From Streptomyces sp. M92 (GTDB lineage: Bacteria > Actinomycetota > Actinomycetes > Streptomycetales > Streptomycetaceae): a DNA stretch of 64,000 nt. Positions 33,756 to 42,858 of this stretch are shown piece by piece (position 1 is the first letter of the stretch; each line of letters opens with the position of its first letter). A program made the translations under genes and the position numbers. The notes under the pieces are model-generated. The model saw only the letters and a list, made by a program, of their open reading frames with translations. It made no database searches and was not told where the DNA came from. The stretch lies in NCBI RefSeq assembly GCF_028473745.1, contig NZ_CP101137.1, forward strand, positions 2,666,001 through 2,730,000, read 5' to 3'.

Positions 33756-34346
33756 TCAGTACTGCGGCCGGTTGAACCAGTGGCTGCCGTTCTTGTTCGC
33801 GCAGAAGACGATGATCAGGATGCCGAGGATCAGGCTGATCAGGGCGAAGACGTTGGCGCCCAGCAGGTTGATCACGCTGGCCAGTGTCACGACCGAGCCG
33901 TAGACGATCGCCGAGACGCGTGCACCGCCGCGGCCGGTGGCGAACTTGACACCTGTGAATATCGCCCAGAAGGCGAACGCCAGGAAGATCACGCCGAGCC
34001 CGATCATGAGGCCCGTGCCGATGTTCGTGACGGCCTCCGCGTCCTGCGCCGAGATGTTGGGGTCGGAGTTGACCTCGTCCTCGATGTAGTCGGCGAACCA
34101 GGAACTGGCCGCGATCATCAGCACACCGCCGATGACCTGGCAGGCGCCGAGCACGAACAGCATGACGCGAGCGGCCTTCACCGTGCCGGGCATGACCACG
34201 GGGCCCGGTGCGTGGCCGTAGGACTGGACCGGCGGGGCCGCGGGGTACCCGTAGCCGGGCTGGCCCTGGGGCGGCTGCTGGCTGCCGTAGCCCGGCTGCT
34301 GGCCCTGCGGCGGACCGTAGGGGTTGTTCGGGTCGCCGAAACTCAT
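33756..34346 (-). CDS. Small four-helix membrane protein with Pro/Gln-rich N-terminus
   Basis: This is a 196-residue protein. The first 65 residues are Gly/Pro/Gln/Tyr-rich ([14 protein letters not shown] type) and cytoplasmic. Four membrane segments follow: [64 protein letters not shown] and [16 protein letters not shown]. The layout resembles small Streptomyces membrane proteins of DUF4064/DUF4190 type. The function is unknown. ATG at 34346 follows GAGGAAG. It diverges from folD. Confidence 0.75.
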   Translation of the reverse strand: MSFGDPNNPYGPPQGQQPGYGSQQPPQGQPGYGYPAAPPVQSYGHAPGPVVMPGTVKAARVMLFVLGACQVIGGVLMIAASSWFADYIEDEVNSDPNISAQDAEAVTNIGTGLMIGLGVIFLAFAFWAIFTGVKFATGRGGARVSAIVYGSVVTLASVINLLGANVFALISLILGILIIVFCANKNGSHWFNRPQY

Positions 34347-34631
34347 GGCGGGACTTCCTCCGTAGCTGTCACGTGCGGGGACGGCGCGCGGCTCGGCTCG
34401 GAGGAGGTACTTCGTGCGGTTCGTCCCCCCGGTACGGCCCCGCGGCACTGTGCTACTGCCCAATCGTTCTTGACCTATCTCTTACTTGTCCAGTCCGGCC
34501 GCAAGGTGTTGTGCAAGTGCAACAACGCCGAGCACGCCCGCCCGCGGGCGGACGCCTCCCGCGGCGTCCGTACGACGGCCGGATGGGAACCGGATTGGAA
34601 CCCGGGGCCGGTCATCCGCGAGGATGGGGGC

Positions 34632-35486
34632 ATGACCGCCCAGATTCTCGATGGCAAGGCCACCGCAGCCGCGATCAAGTCCGAACTGACCGCCCGCGTG
34701 GCGGCGCTGAAGGAGAGGGGCGTCACGCCCGGCCTCGGCACCGTCCTGGTCGGCGACGACCCCGGCAGCCAGAAGTACGTCGCCGGCAAGCACCGCGACT
34801 GCGCCCAGGTGGGCATCGCGTCCATCCAGCGCGAGCTGCCGGCCACGGCGACGCAGGAGGAGATCGAGGCGGTCGTCCGCGAGCTGAACGACGACCCGGC
34901 CTGCACCGGCTACATCGTCCAGCTGCCGCTGCCCAAGGGCATCGACGAGAACCGCATCCTGGAACTGATGGACCCGGACAAGGACGCGGACGGCCTGCAC
35001 CCGATGAACCTGGGCCGTCTCGTCCTGAACGAGCCCGCCCCGCTGCCCTGCACCCCCAACGGCATCCTCACCCTCCTCCGCCGCTACGGCGTGGAGATCA
35101 AGGGCGCCGAGGTCGTGGTCGTCGGCCGCGGCGTCACCATCGGCCGGCCGATGCCGCTGCTGCTGACCCGGCGCAGCGAGAACGCCACCGTGACCCAGTG
35201 CCACACCGGCACCCGGGACCTGTCCGCCCACCTCAAGCGCGCGGACATCGTCGTCGCCGCCGCCGGCTCCCCGCACCTGGTCCGCCCCGAGGACGTCAAG
35301 CCGGGCGCCGCCGTCCTCGACGTCGGCGTCTCCCGCAACGCCGAGGGCAAGATCGTGGGCGACGTCCACCCCGGCGTGGCCGAGGTCGCCGCCTGGATCT
35401 CCCCGAACCCCGGCGGCGTCGGCCCCATGACCCGGGCCCAGCTGCTCGTGAACGTGGTGGAGGCGGCGGAGCGCAGTGCCGGCTGA
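34632..35486 (+). CDS. folD: Bifunctional methylene-THF dehydrogenase / methenyl-THF cyclohydrolase
   Basis: This 284-residue enzyme interconverts 5,10-methylene-THF and 10-formyl-THF, supplying PurN and PurH. The catalytic Lys lies in [11 protein letters not shown], the folate-binding segment is [12 protein letters not shown], followed by [13 protein letters not shown]. The NADP loop is [18 protein letters not shown], and the C-terminus has [20 protein letters not shown] at 34632 follows GAGG. It overlaps the DUF3017 gene by 11 nt, an arrangement also known in other actinomycetes. In the 285-bp upstream spacer an imperfect palindrome, TTGTGCA-AG-TGCAACAA, lies at about 34509-34525 and could be an operator. 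Confidence 0.96.
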   Translation: MTAQILDGKATAAAIKSELTARVAALKERGVTPGLGTVLVGDDPGSQKYVAGKHRDCAQVGIASIQRELPATATQEEIEAVVRELNDDPACTGYIVQLPLPKGIDENRILELMDPDKDADGLHPMNLGRLVLNEPAPLPCTPNGILTLLRRYGVEIKGAEVVVVGRGVTIGRPMPLLLTRRSENATVTQCHTGTRDLSAHLKRADIVVAAAGSPHLVRPEDVKPGAAVLDVGVSRNAEGKIVGDVHPGVAEVAAWISPNPGGVGPMTRAQLLVNVVEAAERSAG

Positions 35487-36033
35487 GGACACCCATGGGG
35501 GGCGCCCGGGACGCCTGGAGCGCCGGGGGAGCGCGGAGAGCGAGCCCGAGCCCGGGGAGACCCCGAACACCGACGGCCCTTCCGGCTCGGACGACATCAC
35601 CGTCCGCGACCCCGTCAGCGCGCCCGACGCCGAGGGCAGGCCGCGCCGGACGACCCGGCGATTCCCGCTCTTCACCCGCGACACCGCTCGCCCCGAGGGC
35701 GGCGGCCGGGCCGCGGCCGGTGACGCGCCGGCGCCCGCCCGGCAGTGGCCGGTGCTCACCGTGGTGCTGCTGGTGGGCCTGGGGCTGCTGCTGACGGCGC
35801 TGGACGTGTTCCGCTGGGGCACGTTCCTGGTCGGCGCCGCGCTCCTGGTCGGCGCCGCGCTCCGCTGGACGCTGCCCGACGTCGGCATGCTCGCCGTGCG
35901 CTCGCGCTTCACGGACGTCGCCACCTACGGCGTCCTGGGCCTCGCCATCGCCTTGCTGGCGCTGATGGTCCAGCCGAAACCGGTGCTGAAGCTCCCGTTC
36001 CTCCAGGACATCCTGCACTTCACGGTCAGCTAG
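35476..36033 (+). CDS. DUF3017 membrane protein; stop codon formed at MITE border
   Basis: This 185-residue protein has an N-terminal, acidic and Pro-rich, cytoplasmic half and three or four membrane segments ([55 protein letters not shown]). It is the DUF3017 family that follows folD across actinomycetes; its function is unknown. GTG at 35476 lies inside the 3' end of folD. The TAG stop (36031-36033) consists of the first three bases of the MITE-like element, so the insertion may have set the present C-terminus (DILHFTVS). Confidence 0.8.
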   Translation: MPAEDTHGGRPGRLERRGSAESEPEPGETPNTDGPSGSDDITVRDPVSAPDAEGRPRRTTRRFPLFTRDTARPEGGGRAAAGDAPAPARQWPVLTVVLLVGLGLLLTALDVFRWGTFLVGAALLVGAALRWTLPDVGMLAVRSRFTDVATYGVLGLAIALLALMVQPKPVLKLPFLQDILHFTVS

Positions 36034-36255
36034 GGCCTGTCCGGCGGATCATGCCGCAGACGGGGGGCTGGCACGCCCATCTGCGGCGTTGCCGCCGGTC
36101 GCCGACTCCCCACGCTCGACTGCGCTCGCGCGGAGGGACCTCCGTCGCGTCGGCTCCCTCCTCCGCCTTGCAGCTGGACGCACCAGCCCCCGCTCACCTG
36201 CACTGATCAGGCGCAGTATCTTTCCCGCGACCTGATCCGCCGGACAGGCCCTACG
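36031..36255. mobile_element. MITE-like element with 21-bp perfect terminal inverted repeats
   Basis: The 225-bp element is bounded by 21-bp perfect inverted repeats at 36031-36051 and 36235-36255, beginning TAGGGCCTGTCCGGCGGA on the left. The outer TA on each side is compatible with the TA target duplication of IS630/Tc1-mariner-type elements. There is no room for a transposase and none is encoded, so it would depend on a transposase elsewhere. The inside is GC-rich with no reading frame of interest. I recall similar termini as frequent in Streptomyces genomes; this was not checked. Confidence 0.75.
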
Positions 36256-36659
36256 GTGGCCGGGTACGGCGGCCCGTCCTCACCCCCGTGAGAGGACGGG
36301 CCGCCGCCGGGACCAACCCTCCTGCACGGCGAAGGCCCTGTTCAACGCCTGTCAGGGCGCTGTGGCACGGAAGTGACCGTTCCGCTACTCCGCTACGCGC
36401 CCCACCGCACGGGCCGGGAAAAACGGGGTTCGGTTCCGGGCACGGCTAAGCCGGTGGGACACTGGTCCCCAATCGTTGGGCGTGCGACGGTGCATGCTCG
36501 CGGCCTCTGTGCTCCTGTGCGCCCCCACCCCGGGAACTGAGATCCTGACCGGGCGCATCCCTGTGGGTAGCCAGAACGGGGACTTCGCGCGGGACGCCGC
36601 GCGAGAGGACCAAGCGGGGGAACGAACAGCACGTCACCGGGGGTAAGAGGGGGGAAGCA
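36256..36659. other. Spacer between the MITE and the XRE-DUF2690 gene
   Basis: This region begins with a strong terminator (36270-36307). The remainder up to 36659 must hold the promoter of the XRE gene. A long leader is possible, since several short hairpins are visible (for example CCGGGCACGGCTAAGCCGG at about 36437), but none fits a riboswitch class I know. No gene was found. Confidence 0.4.
36270..36307. terminator. Terminator of the folD-DUF3017 unit, displaced by the MITE
   Basis: GGCGGCCCGTCCTC (36270-36283) and its perfect complement (36294-36307) form a 14-bp stem with a 10-nt loop. It lies 14 bp beyond the right end of the MITE, as expected if it was the original terminator directly after the DUF3017 gene. 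Confidence 0.85.
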
Positions 36660-37949
36660 ATGCCTCGTTGGAAGGCCTTGCCGGAGGAACTCGATCCGCA
36701 GATCAAGGAGTTCACGAGCCAGCTGCGGCGGCTCGTCGACCGCCACGACCTGAGTATCGCGTCGGTGGCAGACGCCACCGGCTACAGCAAGACGTCCTGG
36801 GAGCGGTATCTGAACGGCCGGCTGCTGGCGCCGAAGGGCGCCATCGTGGCCCTGGCCGAGGTGACCGGTACCAACCCGATGCACCTCACCACCATGTGGG
36901 AGCTGGCCGAGCGCGCCTGGAGCCGCTCGGAGATGCGGCACGACATGACCATGGAGGCCATCCGGATCTCCCAGGCGCGCGCCGCGCTCGGCGAGCTGGG
37001 CACGCCCGCCGCCAAGTCGGGCGGCGCCGGCCGGAGCGGCCGGGGGAGCCGTGCCGGCCGCCACGCCGGCGGTGCGACGGCCACGCCCGGCGTCGCCGGG
37101 CCGGCCGGCGTGGCGCCCACGCTGCCGCCGTCGGTCCCGGCGCAGCCGACGGCCGCCGACAGCGCCGACTCGGCCCTCGGCACGGCCCGGGGCGGTGCCG
37201 CACCGGGCGCGCCCTCCGTCCCGTCCTCCGGCGGCGCGGACGACGGCAATTCGTGGGGCCTCGCCGGTTACCGGGGTCCGGCACCGGCCGGCGGCCGTAC
37301 GGCGAGGCTCGGTACGCGGGCCGACCGCGGGGACGCCGCGGGCCCCGCGACGCCACCGGCACAGGCGTCCGTCGCCCCGGGCGGTCACGGCCGCACGGAC
37401 GTGCGCGGCGGGCCTCCGCGCGGCGGCTCCCGGGCCCGGGGCGGCTCCTCCGGGGGCGGCGGCAAGCGGGTGACCTCGTTCGTCGCGGGTGTCGTCGGCG
37501 TGCTCGTGGTGATCGCGGGCGCCTTCTACGTCATGAACGAGGACGGGGGCGAGAACGAGGGTGCCAAGCCCTCCCCGTCCCCCACCGCGACCACCGAGGC
37601 CGCCCTGCCGCCGGGCGTGAAGTGCAGCGGTGACGCCTGCACCGGCAAGGACCCGGAGATCATGGGCTGCGGCGGCGACCTGGTGACCACCGCCGCGACC
37701 GCCACGGTCGGCACGGCCGCCGTCGAGGTCCGTTACAGCAAGACCTGCGGTGCCGCGTGGGCCCGTGTCACCCAGGCCACGCAGGGCGCCGAGGTCGAGG
37801 TGAGCGCGGACGGGGCGAACCGCCAGACGGGCGCGGTCACCGGGGCCACCGACACCGTCGCGTACACCCCGATGGTGGCCGTGAAGTCCGCGGCCGACGC
37901 CAAGGCGTGCGTGACGCTGGCCGGGGGCCAGAAGGGCTGCACGGAGTGA
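36660..37949 (+). CDS. XRE-family regulator with membrane segment and DUF2690 domain
   Basis: This protein has 429 residues. The N-terminal HTH (residues about 12-70; LSIASVADATGYSKTSWERYLNGRLLAPKGAIVALAEVTG) is followed by a helical stretch and a long Gly/Ala/Pro/Arg-rich linker. A single membrane segment (VTSFVAGVVGVLVVIAGAFYVM) is followed by an outer DUF2690 domain with Cys residues (KCSGDACTGKDPEIMGCGGD...YSKTCGAAWARV...ACVTLAGGQKGC). Such one-component membrane regulators are common in Streptomyces; ligand and targets are unknown. ATG at 36660 follows AGGGGGGAAG. It stands alone between two terminators. Confidence 0.85.
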   Translation: MPRWKALPEELDPQIKEFTSQLRRLVDRHDLSIASVADATGYSKTSWERYLNGRLLAPKGAIVALAEVTGTNPMHLTTMWELAERAWSRSEMRHDMTMEAIRISQARAALGELGTPAAKSGGAGRSGRGSRAGRHAGGATATPGVAGPAGVAPTLPPSVPAQPTAADSADSALGTARGGAAPGAPSVPSSGGADDGNSWGLAGYRGPAPAGGRTARLGTRADRGDAAGPATPPAQASVAPGGHGRTDVRGGPPRGGSRARGGSSGGGGKRVTSFVAGVVGVLVVIAGAFYVMNEDGGENEGAKPSPSPTATTEAALPPGVKCSGDACTGKDPEIMGCGGDLVTTAATATVGTAAVEVRYSKTCGAAWARVTQATQGAEVEVSADGANRQTGAVTGATDTVAYTPMVAVKSAADAKACVTLAGGQKGCTE

Positions 37950-37958
37950 CCGGCGCGA

Positions 37959-37991
37959 CCGGGGACGGGCCGCACCGCGCGCCGTCCCCGG
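37959..37991. terminator. Terminator after the XRE-DUF2690 gene
   Basis: CCGGGGACGG (37959-37968) and CCGTCCCCGG (37982-37991) form a 10-bp perfect stem with a 13-nt GC-rich loop, 9 bp after the stop codon. Confidence 0.7.
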
Positions 37992-38260
37992 GCCGGCCCC
38001 GTACCGGACCGTCCTGAAGAAAGTCCCCCGGCGCCAGGCATGGCCCGCCCGGGGGCGGGCAGGCGAGAAGTACCCCCACGGGAGTCCGGCAACGGTATCC
38101 CCGAACGGCGGTCGCCTTAGTCCCCCCTCTCCCGGACAGGCGGCCGCCTCCTCATGCCCGCGTGTTCCTCCGCGAGGGGCGTGACGTGCTCCGACGGTGG
38201 CCCTGTGGGCCGGGCCACACCGACCCGGAGGTGCCGGGCACCGCGGGCGCGATAGCCTGA

Positions 38261-39337
<1,077 letters not shown>

Positions 39338-39355
39338 GCCACGCACGGCACAGCA

Positions 39356-39393
39356 CCGGTCCCCGGCTCCGCCCTCGCGGAACCGGGGACCGG
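39356..39393 (+). terminator. mdh terminator
   Basis: CCGGTCCCCGG (39356-39366) and CCGGGGACCGG (39383-39393) form an 11-bp stem with an inner CTCCG/CGGA extension, followed by GCTGTTT. Confidence 0.85.
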
Positions 39394-39511
39394 GCTGTTT
39401 CGGCCAGCACGCGGTCGGCGTTCCGGACCCGCCGGCTCCACCGCTCCCCTATGCTGATGCCCCGTCAAGTCATCCGTCACCGACGGACTTCACGCGCATC
39501 GGGGGATCGGC

Positions 39512-41272
39512 GTGAGCACCGCCTACGTGCCGCAGCAACCACCGCAGAACAACCCGGGGACTCCGTCGGAGCCCCCGCCCGCCCCGCCGTACGCCAGCGA
39601 AGCCACCCGGCTGCTGTGCGCGGGCACCTACCTGGACCCCGGTTACCGGGACCGGGTCATCGACGAGCTGTACCTCGACGAGCAGCGGATCGTGGCGCCG
39701 TCGCTCGGCTTCGACGCGGCCCGGGTCCTCGCGCACGCCCTGCGCGCCCGACGGCAGGAGCTGCTGTGGTCCGCGGCGGTCGTCGGGCTGTGGGTGGTGG
39801 GGCTGCCGCTCAGCGGCTGGCTGCTCGCCGTGGCCCTGTGGCCCAGCGTGCTGCTCGCCGTGGCCCCCTGGATCAGGGGCCGCGCCGAACGGCCGCCGCT
39901 GTACCGGCTGCTCCTGGCCTTCGTGGCCCGCTGGTGGGGGCGCCTGCAGTTCGCCTTCTTCCTGTTCTTCCTGGTCGCCTTCGCGTTCGGTGGCGGCTCG
40001 GACAACGACTCCTCGTTCGGATCGCCGGACGGCTACTACGGCTCCGACAGCTTCGACTGGCAGGACGTCACCGACCTGGTCCCGTCCGGGGGGCAGGGCG
40101 GCGGCCTGGTCGAGGTGTGGCAGGCCTGGTTCGGGATCGCCGTCCTGGTGCTCATCGGGATGTGTGTGGCCGGGCAGCGCAGCCAGCTCGCCCGCGCGCT
40201 CGCCGCCGAACTCTCCCCGGAACGCTTCCCGGACGCCGCCGGCGACCCGGCGGAGAAGGCAGAAGGCGCACGGTTTCAGCGGCTGATGCGGCGCATCCGG
40301 CTGGAACAGCACGCGCCGCTGGTCATGTACAACGAGAGGCATCCGTTCTGCGGAGCGGGAGCGGCGTACGACACCTGGGTCCTGGCCGTGGAACTCAGGC
40401 CGGACGACGAGAAGCGGCAGCAGCCGCTCAGCAACCGGGCGATCCTGGACCGCGTCCGGCCCCTGATCGAGCAGCTGCGCCTGCCCTCGGAGTACGCGGG
40501 CGCCGGAGTACGCGACCGGCTGCGCCGGCTGGAGATCGACGAGTGCGTGTTCCTCCCGGTGGAGGGACTGCTGAACCGCGAGCACGCCCCGTACGGCTGG
40601 GAGATGTTCGAGCAGCACCGGGCGAGTGCCGTGGAGGAGGGCGCCGAGAAGCGGCGGCACTTCCTGCGGATCCGGGTCGGCGGCTGGGAGGAGGAGCTGG
40701 TCGTCACCGTCTTCGTGCGCCTGCACACCCAGGGCCGCATGCTCATGCTGGAGATCGCGCCGCACGTGCTGACCCCGGTGCGCGGCGACTTCAAGGACGC
40801 CGACCGGGCCTCCCACCGCTTCCGCAACAACAACGTGCTGGGCAAGGCGGCCGGGGCGGCCGTCCTGGTGCCCGGCTCCGTGGGCCGCTCCCTGGTCACG
40901 CTCGGCCGGGGCCTGGTGTACGGGTGGCGGCTGCTGACCGGCGGGCACACGGGTGCGCTGCCCGCGGGCCCCGCCGTGTCCGTGCGGGAGCTGGCCGCGG
41001 AGCCCGCCGGGTCCACCTTCCAGGAGATGGACGTCAGCCGCTACCTCAGGAGCATCCAGGACCGGGTGGGGCACGGCGTGCGGCTGGCCCTGGGCGACGC
41101 CGGCTACGAGACCGGCGAGTTCGTGCAGAAGATCGTGAACCTCAGCAACGGCAGCACCTACATCGGCAACGCCGAAGGGGCGACCTTCGCCGTCGGCGAC
41201 AAGTCCCACGTCTCGTCCAAGTCCGGCGGCCCCGCGCCGCAGAAGGGATCCGGCAGCAATGACGCAAAATGA
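39512..41272 (+). CDS. Multi-pass membrane protein with C-terminal IGNAxGATFAVGD motif
   Basis: This is a 586-residue protein of no family I can name. A Pro-rich N-terminus is followed by a short helical region and hydrophobic segments at about 86-120 (two), 143-160 and 205-222. A large soluble domain follows (residues about 225-470; for example FQRLMRRIRLEQHAPLVMYNERHPFCGAG, GWEEELVVTVFVRLHTQGRMLMLEIAPHVLTPV). The extreme C-terminus (549-569) reads IGNAEGATFAVGD with flanks, near-identical to the N-terminus of the next protein. A membrane receptor that recruits the small downstream protein through this motif is my inference. GTG at 39512 follows GGGGGATC. It overlaps the next gene by 14 nt. 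Confidence 0.7.
   Translation: MSTAYVPQQPPQNNPGTPSEPPPAPPYASEATRLLCAGTYLDPGYRDRVIDELYLDEQRIVAPSLGFDAARVLAHALRARRQELLWSAAVVGLWVVGLPLSGWLLAVALWPSVLLAVAPWIRGRAERPPLYRLLLAFVARWWGRLQFAFFLFFLVAFAFGGGSDNDSSFGSPDGYYGSDSFDWQDVTDLVPSGGQGGGLVEVWQAWFGIAVLVLIGMCVAGQRSQLARALAAELSPERFPDAAGDPAEKAEGARFQRLMRRIRLEQHAPLVMYNERHPFCGAGAAYDTWVLAVELRPDDEKRQQPLSNRAILDRVRPLIEQLRLPSEYAGAGVRDRLRRLEIDECVFLPVEGLLNREHAPYGWEMFEQHRASAVEEGAEKRRHFLRIRVGGWEEELVVTVFVRLHTQGRMLMLEIAPHVLTPVRGDFKDADRASHRFRNNNVLGKAAGAAVLVPGSVGRSLVTLGRGLVYGWRLLTGGHTGALPAGPAVSVRELAAEPAGSTFQEMDVSRYLRSIQDRVGHGVRLALGDAGYETGEFVQKIVNLSNGSTYIGNAEGATFAVGDKSHVSSKSGGPAPQKGSGSNDAK
41156..41218 (+). other. Coding segment of the shared motif, copy 1
   Basis: These bases encode residues 549-569 of the membrane protein. 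Of the 21 residues, 14 are identical to residues 8-28 of the next protein, with the core IGNA-x-GATFAVGD. The nucleotide sequences differ at many third positions, so the similarity has been kept at protein level. Confidence 0.85.
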
Positions 41273-41612
41273 GCCGAACGTCCACATCGGCAACGCTCAG
41301 GGAGCCACGTTCGCCGTGGGCGACAACGCGAACGTGACCAGTCACTACGGCGCCACGGCCGCCCGCGACCAGGCCGCCGAGGAACTGCTGAGAGCCGTGC
41401 GCGAGCTGCGCGCCGACCTGGCGCGGATCCAGCGCACCGAGCAGACCGACCAGGTCGACACCGCCCTCGCGGACACCGAAGAGGAGATCACCCGTACCGG
41501 CGCGGTCCCCGAGGGACGCCTTGCGCGCCTGCGGGCGCTCCTCGAGGACTCGCAGACCGTCCTGTCGCTGTTCGCGTCCTTCGGGACGGTGGCCGGGCTG
41601 CTGGGGATGTGA
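41259..41612 (+). CDS. Small protein with N-terminal IGNAxGATFAVGD motif and helical domain
   Basis: This is a 117-residue cytoplasmic protein. Residues 8-28 carry the motif IGNAQGATFAVGD with flanks, shared with the C-terminus of the upstream membrane protein. Residues 35-117 are helical (AAEELLRAVRELRADLARIQRTEQTDQVDTALADTEEEI) and end in a hydrophobic helix (SQTVLSLFASFGTVAGLLGM). The C-terminal part resembles DUF5955-type small proteins by eye. An N-terminal motif coupled to a helical domain ending in a hydrophobic helix is the layout of bacterial effectors recruited by amyloid-type motifs; this is an analogy, not proof. ATG at 41259 follows GAAGGGA. Confidence 0.75.
   Translation: MTQNEPNVHIGNAQGATFAVGDNANVTSHYGATAARDQAAEELLRAVRELRADLARIQRTEQTDQVDTALADTEEEITRTGAVPEGRLARLRALLEDSQTVLSLFASFGTVAGLLGM
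41280..41342 (+). other. Coding segment of the shared motif, copy 2
   Basis: These bases encode residues 8-28 of the 117-residue protein and are the counterpart of 41156-41218. The alternation of small, aromatic and hydrophobic residues with Gly, Asn and Asp is typical of short beta-arch forming motifs. Confidence 0.85.
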
Positions 41613-41616
41613 ACCG

Positions 41617-42690
41617 ATGAACGGGGGACAGCAGCGGTACTGGAACGAGACGACCCAGCGCTGGGAGGACACGGCGGGCGGCACCGCACCGGTCACCCCG
41701 CCGCCACCGCCCCGGCCGGCGGCGACCCCGCCACCGCCCCGGCCGGCGGCGGCTCCCGAGGCGCCGGCCGGTGAGCACGCCGGCCACCCGGCCGGCGCCT
41801 CGGCGCCGGTGCCGCCACCCACCCACGGCGCCTGGTCCGCGCCCGAGCCGCCCCGCACCGGCGCCTGGTCCGCGTCCGAGCCGCCCCGCACCGGCGCCTG
41901 GCCGCAGCCCGGTCACCCGCCGGTGCCGCCTCCCGCCCGCACCGGCAGGCCCAGCCGCCGGCTCGTGTGGTCCGTGCTGGGCGGGGCCGGCGCGGCCGGT
42001 GCCGTGGCGGCCCTCGTGCTGACGCTGGTGGTCCCGGGGGACGACGGCACGGACGACCGCGGCGGCCACGCGGCGGGCCCGGCGGGCACGTCAGCCTCCG
42101 CCGGCCACTCGACCCCCGAGCCCTCGGCGCTGCGGACCGATGAGCCGGAGGCGTCCGCCGAGGCGCCCGCGACACCGTCCGCCACGGCCCCCGGGCTGCC
42201 CGCCGACTACGAGCTGCACGCCGACCCGGAGGGCTTCACCGTCGCCCGGCCCGTGGGCTGGGTGCGCGAGACGGTGCCCTCGAAGTACGGCATCGACGTG
42301 GTCAACTACCGCAGCTCGGACGGTGAGCGGCGGCTGCAGGTGTACCAGGTGGAGGAAGCCTCGCCAGAGGCGTCGTTCGAGCTGTTCCTCTCCGACGGCA
42401 CCCCCAAGGCCGAGGGTTTCCGGAAGATCTCCCTGGAGACCCTGGACGACGGCGACTTCACCGGCTCCCGGCTGGAGTACCTCGTCGATTCCGTCAGGGG
42501 CGAGCCCGACGTCGGCACCTGGCACGTCGTGGACGAGCGCTTCGTGGCCGCCGACGGCGAGGTGTACGCGATCGCCGCCTACGGAGCCGACGCGGACGGC
42601 CGCGAGGACGAGCGGGAGCTGCTGCGCACGGCCCTCGGCCACTTCTGTCCGCCGCACACGGCCTGCGGCACCGGCACGGACTCCCTGTGA
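41617..42690 (+). CDS. Single-pass membrane protein, third gene of the shared-motif operon
   Basis: This is a 357-residue protein. The N-terminus (GGQQRYWNETTQRWED) resembles the short Trp-containing DUF2510-type motif. It is followed by a Pro-rich linker with three TGAWSAxEPPR-like repeats and one membrane segment at about 116-139. The outer domain (about 185-350) reads GLPADYELHADPEGFTVARPVGWVRE...VDERFVAADGEVYAIAAYG and ends in a Cys pair (CPPHTAC). It recalls LpqN-like domains seen in actinobacterial envelope proteins and kinase outer domains, by eye only. ATG at 41617 lies 4 nt after the stop of the small-protein gene, so it belongs to the operon. A sensor role at the membrane is possible. 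Confidence 0.75.
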   Translation: MNGGQQRYWNETTQRWEDTAGGTAPVTPPPPPRPAATPPPPRPAAAPEAPAGEHAGHPAGASAPVPPPTHGAWSAPEPPRTGAWSASEPPRTGAWPQPGHPPVPPPARTGRPSRRLVWSVLGGAGAAGAVAALVLTLVVPGDDGTDDRGGHAAGPAGTSASAGHSTPEPSALRTDEPEASAEAPATPSATAPGLPADYELHADPEGFTVARPVGWVRETVPSKYGIDVVNYRSSDGERRLQVYQVEEASPEASFELFLSDGTPKAEGFRKISLETLDDGDFTGSRLEYLVDSVRGEPDVGTWHVVDERFVAADGEVYAIAAYGADADGREDERELLRTALGHFCPPHTACGTGTDSL

Positions 42691-42691
42691 C

Positions 42692-42712
42692 CACCCCCGC
42701 ACACAGGGGGTG
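42692..42712 (+). terminator. Short hairpin after the shared-motif operon
   Basis: CACCCCC (42692-42698) and GGGGGTG (42706-42712) form a perfect 7-bp stem with a 7-nt loop, directly after the stop codon at 42690. Confidence 0.6.
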
Positions 42713-42858
42713 ATTCGCGCCCCTTCGTCCCTTTGTTCCGTGACTCGTCGCACTTCCGTCCCCGGAACCGCATGCATCCGGGCGCCAAGGGCATGAGCAC
42801 CCGGTCCCGTGGATGACACCTGCGTGACTCACGGGCACGGAACAGGGAACGAAAGGCA

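Noticed and set aside
35031..35486. ZTP riboswitch or other control element within the folD region
   Set aside because: GC-rich stems here are inside folD coding sequence and do not show pfl landmarks.
36308..36659. Structured leader or riboswitch before the XRE-DUF2690 gene
   Set aside because: Several small hairpins are present, but none matches a known class.
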